DNA of 64,000 bases from Erysipelotrichaceae bacterium. GTDB taxonomy: Bacteria; Bacillota_I; Bacilli_A; Erysipelotrichales; Erysipelotrichaceae. The first letter of the stretch is position 1. Every line of letters starts with the position of its first letter. The DNA is taken from the NCBI GenBank assembly GCA_022772735.1, contig JALEZD010000019.1:19060-83059 (forward strand), read 5' to 3'. The notes beneath the pieces are model-generated. The model had not been told where the DNA came from. It was given only the letters and a program-made list of their open reading frames with translations, and ran no database searches. Shown here piece after piece: positions 11,777-19,694 of the stretch. Position numbers and translations under genes: made by a program.

Positions 11777-12948
11777 GTAATTTAATTAATTCAGTTTATA
11801 TACAAATTTCATTAGTATTTATCACAGGTTTATTATTTACTAAAATATCTAACAAATTAAAGCTACCTTCAGTTACAGGATATTTAGTAGGTGGATTATT
11901 ACTTGGACCATATGTTTTAAATATTATTACAAAGGAAACAGTTGAAAATTTAGAAATATTTTCTAATATAGCATTAGGTTTTATAGCTTTTTCAATAGGG
12001 AATGAATTTAAATTAAGTTATTTTAAAAGAGTTGGAGTAATGCCTATTGTAATAGCATGTCTTGAATCATTTTTTGCGGTATTATATGTTTTTATAGCAA
12101 TGATTTTATTCAAACAGTCTTTTCAATTTTCTTTGATGATAGGTGCTATTGCAGCAGCTACAGCTCCAGCAGCAACTATTATGGTAATTAAACAATATAA
12201 AGCAAAAGGACCTGTTACAGAAACATTATTAAGTGTTGTGGCAATTGATGATGCAACTGCATTAATTTTATTTGGTTTTGCTCTAGCAATAGTTAATAGT
12301 GGTTCTTCTAACAACTCAAATTTATTTTTAATGTTATTATCACCTTTACTTGAATTGTTTATTTCTTTTATCATAGGAGTAATTATTGGGATAATTTTTT
12401 CTTATATTATTAATTTCTTTAAAGAAAACTCGATAAGAAATCCTCTTATTATTAGTATTGTTTTAATGTCATTGGGAATTTCAAATTATTTTAAAGCAAG
12501 TACATTGATGGTTTGTATGATTGTTGGTGCAGTATTTTGTAATTTATCTAATAAATCAGATGAAATTATAAATTTATCAGAAAAAATGACTCCAGCATTA
12601 TTTATGATGTTTTTTGTGTTAAGTGGAGCAGAATTAAATATATTAATATTACCAACAATAGGTTTTATAGGTGTAGTATATGTTATTTCAAGAATAATAG
12701 GTAAGTGTTTTGGAGCTTACTTAGGCGCAAAATTATGTAGTGCAAATGAAAATATTCAAAAATATTTAGGACCATGTTTAATTCCTCAAGCTGGGGTTGC
12801 TATAGGTTTGTCTTTAGTTGCAGAGAGTGCAGTTTCAGAACATGGTTCTACAATTAGAGCTATTATACTTTGTGCAACATTAATATATGAAATTTTTGGA
12901 CCTTTCATTACAAAAGTATCTTTAACTAAAGCTAAAGAAATAATTTAA
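11773..12948 (+). CDS. Cation/proton antiporter, CPA2 family, membrane domain only
   Basis: The 391-residue protein is hydrophobic throughout with about 11-12 predicted membrane segments. Features of the CPA2 (KefB/NapA-like) family include the N-terminal LKLPSVTGYLVGGLLLGP (about residues 29-46), the unwound-helix region ATAPAATIMVIKQYKAKGP, and the ion-binding DD pair at Asp159-Asp160 in AIDDATAL. Two aspartates are typical of electrogenic Na+/H+ exchange. The protein ends after the membrane domain and has no C-terminal RCK/TrkA-N nucleotide-binding domain. The preceding PII-like protein could supply that regulation in trans. Confidence 0.82.
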   Translation: MSNLINSVYIQISLVFITGLLFTKISNKLKLPSVTGYLVGGLLLGPYVLNIITKETVENLEIFSNIALGFIAFSIGNEFKLSYFKRVGVMPIVIACLESFFAVLYVFIAMILFKQSFQFSLMIGAIAAATAPAATIMVIKQYKAKGPVTETLLSVVAIDDATALILFGFALAIVNSGSSNNSNLFLMLLSPLLELFISFIIGVIIGIIFSYIINFFKENSIRNPLIISIVLMSLGISNYFKASTLMVCMIVGAVFCNLSNKSDEIINLSEKMTPALFMMFFVLSGAELNILILPTIGFIGVVYVISRIIGKCFGAYLGAKLCSANENIQKYLGPCLIPQAGVAIGLSLVAESAVSEHGSTIRAIILCATLIYEIFGPFITKVSLTKAKEII

Positions 12949-12969
12949 TAAGTGATATGATTACATTAT

Positions 12970-13061
12970 TTGACAAGTTAGCTTAAACTAACTATCATAT
13001 ATATGTGATATTAGCTCACATATATAGAACAACAAGGAGATAGTTTTATAACTATCTTTTT
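12970..13061 (+). promoter_or_regulatory. Promoter with operator-like dyad and short two-hairpin transcript (candidate small RNA)
   Basis: TTGACA (12970-12975) and TATCAT (12993-12998) are 17 bases apart. The whole spacer is nearly filled by the dyad GTTAGCTTAAACTAAC (12977-12992), a likely repressor operator. From the -10 onward an 11-bp hairpin (TATATATGTGA 12998-13008 with TCACATATATA 13016-13026) is followed by a terminator-like hairpin (AGATAGTT 13038-13045 with AACTATCT 13050-13057, then TTTT). A transcript would be about 60 bases. Alternatively these are just the antiporter terminator and the promoter of the next gene. Confidence 0.4.
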
Positions 13062-13119
13062 GTGTTATTGAATATAATTTCAAATTAATATATCATTATC
13101 TAGATAATTGGAGAAAAAT

Positions 13120-13905
13120 ATGAATAAAATAAAAATGATTGTAACTGATATGGATGGAACACTTTTAAACAGTAAAAAAGAGATGCATTCTGAAACATTA
13201 AGTATTATAGATAAATTAATAAAATCTAATATTAAATTTGTAGTGGCTAGTGGAAGACAATATTTTAATCTTTATAATAGATTTAATGATGATAGAATTA
13301 TTTATGTCGCTGAAAATGGTAGTTTTATATTTAAGAATAATGAAATATTTAGTTTTAGTGCTTTAAATAAAAATATTGTAAAAGAAATCTTAAAAATAGT
13401 AGATACTATTGATAACACACATGTTATTATTTCAGGTAAAAAATCATCATATACAAAAAGTATTGATGATTTTATTGAAAAGCATTTTAGAGAATATTAT
13501 AGCAAGATTGAAATAATTAGTAATTTTGAAGATATTGATGATGAAATTTGCAAGATTGCAATTTTTAATTTGGATGGAACTGAAAAAAATGTATATCCTC
13601 ATTTATCAAAGTATTCAAAAGATTATAGTGTTACTGTTTCTAGTTTTGAATGGTTAGATGTTTTTGATTTGAATATAAATAAAGGTGAAGCAATAAATTT
13701 GTTAAAAGAAGAGTTTAATTTAAAAAATGATGAAATTATGATTTTTGGAGATTATTTAAATGATTTAGAGATGTACAGCGTTTCTAGTGAAACATATGCT
13801 ATGGAAAATGCTCATCCACAAATAAAAGAAGTTGCAAAATATATTGCACCTTCTAATGATGAGTTTGGAGTAATTAGTGTTATCAAAGAAAAATTTAATA
13901 TTTAA
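13120..13905 (+). CDS. HAD-superfamily phosphatase, Cof type
   Basis: The 261-residue product begins with the HAD motif I DMDGTLL (residues 10-16) and has motif II VASGR and the C-terminal motif IV region IMIFGDYLNDLEMY. These place it in the Cof/YidA subfamily of cap-C2 HAD phosphatases, which remove phosphate from sugar phosphates or flavin and pyridoxal phosphates; the substrate here is unknown. I used the ATG at 13120, with TTGGAG as ribosome-binding site at 13108-13113, and not the TTG that lies inside that site. Its end overlaps the convergent lipoprotein gene by four bases. Confidence 0.85.
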   Translation: MNKIKMIVTDMDGTLLNSKKEMHSETLSIIDKLIKSNIKFVVASGRQYFNLYNRFNDDRIIYVAENGSFIFKNNEIFSFSALNKNIVKEILKIVDTIDNTHVIISGKKSSYTKSIDDFIEKHFREYYSKIEIISNFEDIDDEICKIAIFNLDGTEKNVYPHLSKYSKDYSVTVSSFEWLDVFDLNINKGEAINLLKEEFNLKNDEIMIFGDYLNDLEMYSVSSETYAMENAHPQIKEVAKYIAPSNDEFGVISVIKEKFNI

Positions 13906-14783
13906 TAAGTATTATTTAACCTATAACCATTTTCAGTTTTAACTAAAATAATTCTTTGTAATTCATTTGATACATCTTGATCAAAAGTAATAACTAAATC
14001 AATCAACAAATTATTATTTTCTTCTTTTGTTGCAATAATTCTTGATGTATCATAAGGTAAACTTTCAGCTATAGTCGTATCTGTTTCATAACAATACAAT
14101 TTACCATCAATTTCTTTAAAAATAGGATCTTCACTATTAAATGCAATATTATAATATTTTTCAAGAAATTCAGTCGTAAAAATACTTTCTACTTTTTGTT
14201 TTATATCAGATATACTATTAAATGTGTAATTACCATTATTTTCAACTGTGTAGAATCCTTTATCAGTTTCACTTTCTTTACCAAGTTGAATACCAACGCC
14301 ATAAAGATATGCAAAAGTTTCTATATTATATTCTAATAGATTGTCTAATGTTTTCTTTATTTCAGAGAATTGAGGATTATCTATTTTTATTGTTTCTAGT
14401 TTAACTTCAAAATTCACTTCTCCATTTAACCAAAAATTATTTCCATAATTAAAAATTTCAAATACCATATTATAATCACCAATATCATATGTTCCAATAT
14501 AAACAGCACTTGTAATTTTATTTTGTGGATTTATTTCTTTTAATTCCTTAAGTGAAGTAATATTTTTTATATTTTCAACATTTATTGGTAATGGTTTAAT
14601 TGTAGTATTCCACTCAACTTCTCTATCTTTTATTAAATTTGAATTATAATCATCAATACACTGGTTAATCATTAGTAAAATTTTTTCTTCATTTGTTAGT
14701 TCGACAGTTTCGTTTTTTATATTTTTATTTTGGCATCCCAAGATAAATATTATTGAAAATAAAATTAATAGTATTTTTTTCAT
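13902..14783 (-). CDS. Predicted lipoprotein of unknown function, IseA-like C-terminal region
   Basis: The 293-residue protein has a lipoprotein signal peptide, MKKILLILFSIIFILGC, with the lipid-modified Cys at residue 17, and no other membrane segment, so it should be anchored on the outer face of the membrane. The C-terminal third (SDIKQKVESIFTTEFLEKYY, then GKLYCYETDTT) resembles the layout of IseA-type inhibitors of cell wall DL-endopeptidases, but only weakly. I cannot assign a function with confidence. It is a lone minus-strand gene upstream of, and divergent from, serS. Confidence 0.6.
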   Translation of the reverse strand: MKKILLILFSIIFILGCQNKNIKNETVELTNEEKILLMINQCIDDYNSNLIKDREVEWNTTIKPLPINVENIKNITSLKELKEINPQNKITSAVYIGTYDIGDYNMVFEIFNYGNNFWLNGEVNFEVKLETIKIDNPQFSEIKKTLDNLLEYNIETFAYLYGVGIQLGKESETDKGFYTVENNGNYTFNSISDIKQKVESIFTTEFLEKYYNIAFNSEDPIFKEIDGKLYCYETDTTIAESLPYDTSRIIATKEENNNLLIDLVITFDQDVSNELQRIILVKTENGYRLNNTY

Positions 14784-14821
14784 TAAACTTTCCTCATTTT
14801 ATCAAATTATACCATGTAATA

Positions 14822-15080
14822 TTGACAATTTAGTTACAAATCTTTTAAAATAGCAATACAAAGCTATGAAAAAGGCTAAGTAAATACATGTAATTTTTAG
14901 AGAAATGATGTTTGGTGCAAATCATTAATTAATTGTATTGAAATCTACCTTTGAGTTGAAGTAAAACTTCACGGGGCATCCGTTATATGTATTGAGTGAT
15001 TAAATTGTTTCACGTGAAACAATTTAATAATAAGGGTGGCAACACGGGTTATATCGTCCCTATTTATATAGGGATTTTTT
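14822..15080 (+). promoter_or_regulatory. Promoter and T-box leader of serS (tRNA-Ser sensing)
   Basis: TTGACA (14822-14827) and TAAAAT (14846-14851, spacing 18) form the promoter. Stem I is closed by AAAGG (14871-14875) with CCTTT (14948-14952). The specifier loop shows the AGTA turn on the 5' side and the codon TCT (14944-14946, Ser) followed by A on the 3' side. The distal bulge AGAGA (14899-14903) and loop GGTG (14914-14917) match T-box consensus. The T-box itself is at 15032-15049 (AAGGGTGGCAACACGGGT); its TGGC suits the GCCA end of tRNA-Ser. The terminator is TCCCTAT (15057-15063) with ATAGGGA (15068-15074) and T6. Uncharged tRNA-Ser should favour read-through. Confidence 0.95.
15006..15021. 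other. parS: parS site 1 (ParB-binding) inside the serS leader
   Basis: TGTTTCACGTGAAACA is a perfect 16-base palindrome identical to the near-universal bacterial parS consensus. It is the core of a larger perfect 30-base palindrome at 14999-15028. The cognate parA and parB genes are at 61,859-63,513. The site lies in the transcribed T-box leader between stem I and the antiterminator. Confidence 0.95.
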
Positions 15081-15097
15081 ATTTGGAGGAGAAGTAC

Positions 15098-16375
15098 ATG
15101 TTAGATATTAAATTGATAAGAGAAAATCCGGATTTAGTTAAAGAAAACATAAAAAAGAAATTTCAAGATAGCAAACTAAACTTAGTGGATGAAGTTATTG
15201 AACTAGATAGTAAATATAGACTTACAAAAACTAAAGCTGATGACCTTAGATCTGAGAGAAATAGCAGTTCAAAAAACATTGGATTACTTATGAGAGAAGG
15301 TAAAAAAGAAGAAGCAGAATTGATAAAATCAAGAATAAGCGAAATTAATAGTGAAATTGAAAAATTAGAAGTTGAAGAAGAGCATTTATCAAAAGAAATA
15401 AAAAATAGAATGTTGGTTATACCAAATATAATTGATGAGAGTGTTCCAATTGGTAAAGATGACAGCGAAAATGTAGAAATTGAAAAATTTGGAGAACCAC
15501 TTTTAAAAAGTTTTGATGTTCCATATCACACAGATATTATGGAAAGACTAAATGGCATAGATTTAGATGCTGCAAGAAAAACAAGTGGTAATGGATTTTA
15601 CTATTTAATGGGTGATGTAGCTAGATTACATTCTGCAATTTTATCTTATGCAAGAGATTTTATGATTGATAGAGGTTTTACATATGTAATACCTCCATAT
15701 ATGATACATAGCAATATAGTAACCGGAGTTATGAGTTTTTCAGAAATGGAAAATATGATGTATAAAATTGAAGGTGAAGATTTATATTTGATTGGTACAA
15801 GTGAACATTCAATGATTGGAAAATATATTGATACAATTATCAATGAAAATACTTTGCCTCAAACATTAACAAGTTATTCTCCGTGTTTTAGAAAAGAAGT
15901 TGGTGCACATGGAATAGAAGAAAGAGGAGTTTATAGAATTCATCAATTTGAAAAACAAGAAATGATTGTTGTATGTAAACCAGAAGATTCTATGTATTGG
16001 TACAATCAATTGTGGAAAAATACTGTAGATTTCTTTAGAACTTTGGATATACCAGTTAGAACATTAGAGTGTTGTTCAGGTGATTTGGCAGATTTAAAAG
16101 TAAAAAGTTGTGATGTTGAGGCATGGTCACCAAGACAAAAGAAATACTTTGAAATAGGAAGTTGTTCTAATTTGGGTGATGCACAGGCTAGAAGACTTGG
16201 GATAAGAGTTAATGGTGAAAATGGAAAATATTTTGCGCATACTTTAAATAATACAGTCGTAGCACCTCCAAGAATGTTAATTGCATTTTTAGAAAATAAT
16301 TTAAATGAAGATGGAAGTGTAAATATTCCTGAAGCATTAAGACCATATATGGGCAATAAACAAAAGATAGGATAA
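15098..16375 (+). CDS. serS: Seryl-tRNA synthetase
   Basis: The 425-residue class II synthetase charges tRNA-Ser. It has the N-terminal tRNA-binding coiled coil (about residues 30-105, rich in Glu/Lys/Leu heptads) and a catalytic domain with the class II motifs: motif 2 CFRKEVGAHGIEERGVYRIHQF and motif 3 near LNNTVVAPPRMLIAFLEN. The start at 15098 follows GGAGGAG at 15086-15092 and the T-box terminator; an in-frame upstream extension to 14996 runs through the T-box and is not used. The last base of the stop is the first base of the next gene's ATG. Confidence 0.97.
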   Translation: MLDIKLIRENPDLVKENIKKKFQDSKLNLVDEVIELDSKYRLTKTKADDLRSERNSSSKNIGLLMREGKKEEAELIKSRISEINSEIEKLEVEEEHLSKEIKNRMLVIPNIIDESVPIGKDDSENVEIEKFGEPLLKSFDVPYHTDIMERLNGIDLDAARKTSGNGFYYLMGDVARLHSAILSYARDFMIDRGFTYVIPPYMIHSNIVTGVMSFSEMENMMYKIEGEDLYLIGTSEHSMIGKYIDTIINENTLPQTLTSYSPCFRKEVGAHGIEERGVYRIHQFEKQEMIVVCKPEDSMYWYNQLWKNTVDFFRTLDIPVRTLECCSGDLADLKVKSCDVEAWSPRQKKYFEIGSCSNLGDAQARRLGIRVNGENGKYFAHTLNNTVVAPPRMLIAFLENNLNEDGSVNIPEALRPYMGNKQKIG

Positions 16376-16956
16376 TGTTTCACGTGAAACAAATTGTTTT
16401 AGAAACAGAAAGATTAATAATACGCAGTTTTAATGAAAGCGATCTAGATTATATATTTGAAATATTTAGTGATTTAGAAGTAAATAAATATTTACCTTGG
16501 TTTCCATTAAAGACAAAAGAAGATGCTTTATTGTTTTATAACAAAAATTATGTTGAAAGTAAAAATAAATATAGTTTTGCGATATGTTTAAAAGAAAATA
16601 ATATTCCTATAGGATATATAAATGTTTTAACAGAGGATAGTTACGATTTTGGTTATGGTCTTTTGAAAAAATATTGGAATAAAGGTATAACAAGTGAAGC
16701 GTGTATTAAGGTTATAGAGTTTATAAAAAGTTTAGGGATACCTTTTATAACTGCAACACATGATGTAAATAATATTCATAGTGGAAATGTTATGAAAAAA
16801 TTAGGAATGAAATATAAATACTCTTATGAAGAAAATTGGCAACCAAAAAATATTTTAGTTACATTTAGAATGTATCAAATGAATTTTAAAGATGAAAATT
16901 ATGTTTATTTAAAATATTGGGATATTTCAAATAAAAAATATATTGAATCAATTTAG
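16375..16956 (+). CDS. GNAT acetyltransferase, RimJ/RimL-like, with parS in its first codons
   Basis: The 193-residue protein starts MFHVKQIVLETERLIIRSFNESD, with the ETERLIIR motif typical of RimJ/RimL-type N-acetyltransferases, and has an acetyl-CoA region near GYGLLKKYWNKGITSEA (about residues 96-112). Such enzymes modify ribosomal proteins, antibiotics or small molecules; the substrate is unknown. Residues FHVKQ are dictated by the parS site that overlaps the start codon. The ATG shares a base with the serS stop (TAATG), so it is probably co-translated with serS; only a weak AGGA precedes it. Confidence 0.85.
   Translation: MFHVKQIVLETERLIIRSFNESDLDYIFEIFSDLEVNKYLPWFPLKTKEDALLFYNKNYVESKNKYSFAICLKENNIPIGYINVLTEDSYDFGYGLLKKYWNKGITSEACIKVIEFIKSLGIPFITATHDVNNIHSGNVMKKLGMKYKYSYEENWQPKNILVTFRMYQMNFKDENYVYLKYWDISNKKYIESI
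16376..16391. other. parS: parS site 2 (ParB-binding) at the start of the acetyltransferase gene
   Basis: A second perfect TGTTTCACGTGAAACA. Unlike site 1 the palindrome does not extend beyond 16 bases. It begins at the second base of the ATG and is translated. The two sites bracket serS, 1,370 bases apart. Confidence 0.95.
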
Positions 16957-16976
16957 TTTTTGAAACTATTAGTGTG

Positions 16977-17005
16977 TTGAATTAATTTTGTAATTTAGTT
17001 ATAAT
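16977..17005 (+). promoter_or_regulatory. Promoter of the SRP RNA gene
   Basis: TTGAAT (16977-16982) and a consensus TATAAT (17000-17005) are exactly 17 bases apart, ending 5 bases before the predicted RNA. This is one of the strongest promoters in the window by match and spacing. Confidence 0.8.
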
Positions 17006-17010
17006 ACCTA

Positions 17011-17086
17011 TGGTACAACAAGTATGTATAGAACTTGGTCAGGATCGGAAGATAGCAGCCATACAAACCTCTACTTGTGTGTACCA
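17011..17086 (+). ncRNA. ffs: Signal recognition particle RNA, short (4.5S-like) type
   Basis: The RNA carries the Ffh-binding core GGTCAGGATCGGAAGATAGCAGCC (17038-17061), given here by its key parts GGTCAGG, GGAA and GCAGCC. It is closed by a long helix: TGGTACA (17011-17017) pairs with TGTACCA (17080-17086), and ACAAGT pairs with ACTTGT inside it. At about 76 bases it has no room for an Alu domain. TTTT follows directly as a terminator-like end. With Ffh it directs nascent membrane proteins to the translocon. Confidence 0.93.
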
Positions 17087-17107
17087 TTTTATTTAGGTGA
17101 TATTAAA

Positions 17108-17563
17108 ATGAAAATAGAGTACATGGAATTTGCTTTAAAACAGGCAGAAATCGCAAAAAGTTGTGATGAAGTCCCTATAGGTTGCGTAATTGTAAAAGAT
17201 GATGAAATTATTTCATATGGATATAATTTAAGGCATACAAGTAAACAATCTACAGCGCATGCAGAAATTATTGCGATAAACAAAGCATGTGAAAAATTAA
17301 ATTCTTGGCAATTAAATGATTGTGATTTATACGTAACTTTAGAACCTTGTCCAATGTGCGCAGGTGCAATAATGCAATCAAGAATTAAAAATGTTTATTT
17401 TGGCGCATATGATAAAAAAGGTGGAAGTTATGGAAGTAATTTTAATCTAAATGAAGTTAAAAATTTAAATCATTATCCTAATGTTGTTGGTGGTGTTTTA
17501 AAAGAAGAATGTGGAAAAATACTAAGGGATTTTTTTAAAGAAAAAAGAAAAAGTGATAAGTAA
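17108..17563 (+). CDS. tadA: tRNA-specific adenosine deaminase
   Basis: TadA converts A34 to inosine in tRNA-Arg(ACG). The 151-residue protein has the zinc deaminase motifs HAEI (catalytic His and Glu) and PCPMCAGA (two zinc-binding Cys). The start at 17108 has AGGTGA at 17095-17100. An in-frame extension back to 17024 runs through the SRP RNA and is rejected. The neighbourhood ffs-tadA-dnaX-ybaB-recR is the usual Firmicute order. Confidence 0.93.
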   Translation: MKIEYMEFALKQAEIAKSCDEVPIGCVIVKDDEIISYGYNLRHTSKQSTAHAEIIAINKACEKLNSWQLNDCDLYVTLEPCPMCAGAIMQSRIKNVYFGAYDKKGGSYGSNFNLNEVKNLNHYPNVVGGVLKEECGKILRDFFKEKRKSDK

Positions 17564-17634
17564 TTATTAAAGTTTGTTTTCAAAAATAAAATTTAATGTT
17601 ATATAAGAACAATATAAATTAAATTTATCTATAA

Positions 17635-17660
17635 AATGGGTTGTTGTAAACTCATTTTTT
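17635..17660 (+). terminator. Terminator after tadA
   Basis: AATGGGTT (17635-17642) pairs with AACTCATT (17649-17656), allowing one G-T pair, followed by T6. Confidence 0.75.
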
Positions 17661-17704
17661 ATTTAATTCATTTTAATTTGAGAATATGAAATATTGGTAG
17701 TTTT

Positions 17705-17713
17705 TGGTATAAT
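17705..17713 (+). promoter_or_regulatory. Extended -10 promoter for dnaX
   Basis: TGGTATAAT (TGn plus consensus -10) lies 21 bases before the dnaX ATG, with GGAG at 17723-17726 as ribosome-binding site. The same TGGTATAAT is used before yaaA at 5594. Confidence 0.55.
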
Positions 17714-17734
17714 TATTCAGCAGGAGAACAAACA

Positions 17735-19384
17735 ATGGCATATAAAGCATTATATAGAAAATATAGACCAAAAAATTTTGAAGAAGTTGTTGGACAAGAT
17801 TATATAATTAAAACATTAAAACATGCGATTGAAGAAAATAAGATTGCACATGCTTATTTGTTTTGTGGAACAAGAGGTACTGGAAAAACAAGTGTTGCAA
17901 AAATATTTGCGAAAAGTGTGAATTGTTTAAGTGATATTAAACCTTGTAATAAGTGTGAAAATTGTATACAAAGTGATGAAGGTGTTAATCCGGATATTAT
18001 AGAGATGGATGCAGCTAGTAATAATGGTGTTGATGAAATAAGAGATATAATTGAGAATTTAAAATATTCACCCATTAATTCTAAATATAAGGTTTATATA
18101 ATTGATGAAGTTCATATGCTTTCAAAAGGAGCGTTTAATGCGTTATTAAAAACTCTTGAAGAACCTCCTGAGTATGTTATTTTTATTTTAGCAACTACAG
18201 AACCACATAAGGTTTTACCAACAATTATTTCTAGATGTCAAAGATATGATTTTTTGAAAGTAGAAAAAGAATTTATTATAAAACGAATAGAAATAATTGC
18301 TGAAAAAGAAAATATTGAAATAAACGAAGAAGCAAAAAATTTAATATCAACACTTGCGAGTGGGGGTATGAGGGATGCTTTAAGTATTTTAGATCAATGT
18401 GTTGCATATTCAAATGGAATTATAACAGGTGATGATGTTAAAATACTATATGGTTTAACAACAGTAGAAGATAAGTTTAATATTATTTTAGATATTGCAA
18501 ATAAGAATACAAAAAAGCTTCTTGAAACATTAAAAGAAATGAATATTAGAGGGGTAGATTTTAAAAAATTAGGCAGTGAATTAATAGAAATATTTAAAGA
18601 AACTATAATATACGCTTATTCAAATGATAAAAATCTTTTGAGATTTATAGATGAAGATATTGCAAAAAAAATCTTATCTCTTTATAACTCTGACGAACTT
18701 TTAAGTATGATAGATATACTTATGAAAACAAGTGAATCTTATGTAAATGCAGTAAATGTTTATAATTACTTTGAAGTTGCTTGTTTAAAACTATTAAGCA
18801 TAAAAAACAGTTTAGAAGTAGCAAATAAGTCAAAAGAAGAAAAGCCAATTATAAAACAAGAAGAAATAATCCATGAAGAAACTAAAGTGGATTTGTCAAA
18901 TAAACAATTAGTATTTGATGATGAAACAATATTACAATTATTAGTTCAATGTGATAAAGAAAATAAAAAACAAGATACTTATTTATTTTCAATGTTGAAT
19001 AATTATAGATTTGAAATGGAAAGTGCAAAATATGTGAATATTTTAAATAAAACAAAAGTATTCGCAAGTGGTAAAGATTGTGTAATAGTTACAGGTTCAA
19101 TTGAATCAATCATAAATAATTTAAATGATACATCTATGAATATAGAATTATATGAATTTATAAAAAACAAATTAAATATTGATAAAATGATTTATGGTAT
19201 AAGTGATTTACAACAACAAAGAGTATCTGAACTTTTTATGAGTAGAAAAAAAGAAAATACATTACCTAATCCGTTATTAATAAAAAAACACATTATTGAA
19301 AAAAAAGAAGATGAAAGTGATTTAGAAAAGCTTTATGATTTGTTTGGAAAAGAAAATATAGAAATTATTGAGGAGGAAAAATAA
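17735..19384 (+). CDS. dnaX: DNA polymerase III subunits gamma/tau
   Basis: The 549-residue product is the clamp-loader ATPase and replisome organiser. It begins MAYKALYRKYRPKNFEEVVGQ, has Walker A FCGTRGTGKTSVAK (about residues 42-55), a four-Cys zinc module CNKCENC (about 70-76), Walker B VYIIDEVHML and sensor/SRC motif TIISRCQRYDF. The C-terminal third is variable and charged, as in tau. No frameshift site producing a shorter gamma form was recognised. ybaB starts two bases after the stop. Confidence 0.96.
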   Translation: MAYKALYRKYRPKNFEEVVGQDYIIKTLKHAIEENKIAHAYLFCGTRGTGKTSVAKIFAKSVNCLSDIKPCNKCENCIQSDEGVNPDIIEMDAASNNGVDEIRDIIENLKYSPINSKYKVYIIDEVHMLSKGAFNALLKTLEEPPEYVIFILATTEPHKVLPTIISRCQRYDFLKVEKEFIIKRIEIIAEKENIEINEEAKNLISTLASGGMRDALSILDQCVAYSNGIITGDDVKILYGLTTVEDKFNIILDIANKNTKKLLETLKEMNIRGVDFKKLGSELIEIFKETIIYAYSNDKNLLRFIDEDIAKKILSLYNSDELLSMIDILMKTSESYVNAVNVYNYFEVACLKLLSIKNSLEVANKSKEEKPIIKQEEIIHEETKVDLSNKQLVFDDETILQLLVQCDKENKKQDTYLFSMLNNYRFEMESAKYVNILNKTKVFASGKDCVIVTGSIESIINNLNDTSMNIELYEFIKNKLNIDKMIYGISDLQQQRVSELFMSRKKENTLPNPLLIKKHIIEKKEDESDLEKLYDLFGKENIEIIEEEK

Positions 19385-19385
19385 A

Positions 19386-19694
19386 ATGGATTTAACAAGA
19401 TTAATGCAACAAGCTCAAAAAATGCAAAATCAATTAGGAAAAATTGAAAAAGAATTAGCTGAATCAAATTTTGAAGGTTTAGCTGGTGGTGATGGTGTAA
19501 AGGTGGTTATTAATGGTAAAAATGAAGTTTTAAGTATTGATATAAAAGATGAATTATTAGATAAAGAAAACAAGGAAATGTTACAAGATTTATTGTTAAT
19601 TGCATTTAATAATGCAATAAAAAATTCTAATGAAACAAGAGATTCAAAAATGAAATCTGTTACAGGTGGAATTAGTATTCCTGGGATATTTTAA
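19386..19694 (+). CDS. ybaB: YbaB/EbfC nucleoid-associated protein
   Basis: The 102-residue protein begins MDLTRLMQQAQKMQNQLGKI, an amphipathic helix typical of YbaB/EbfC, followed by the strand region GDGVKVVINGKNEVLSIDI and ends TGGISIPGIF. Members dimerise and bind DNA; the gene lies between dnaX and recR in most bacteria. GAGGAGG at 19370-19376, inside the end of dnaX, is its ribosome-binding site. It shares one base with recR (TAATG). Confidence 0.94.
   Translation: MDLTRLMQQAQKMQNQLGKIEKELAESNFEGLAGGDGVKVVINGKNEVLSIDIKDELLDKENKEMLQDLLLIAFNNAIKNSNETRDSKMKSVTGGISIPGIF

Noticed and set aside
14996..15097. In-frame upstream extension of serS
   Set aside because: It runs through parS, the T-box and the terminator, has no family similarity, and the start at 15,098 has a strong GGAGGAG.
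17024..17107. In-frame upstream extension of tadA
   Set aside because: It is a translation of the SRP RNA; the true start at 17,108 has its own AGGTGA.
17678..17683. TTGAGA as -35 of the dnaX promoter
   Set aside because: Spacing to the TATAAT at 17,708 is 24 bases, too long; the extended -10 explains the promoter better.
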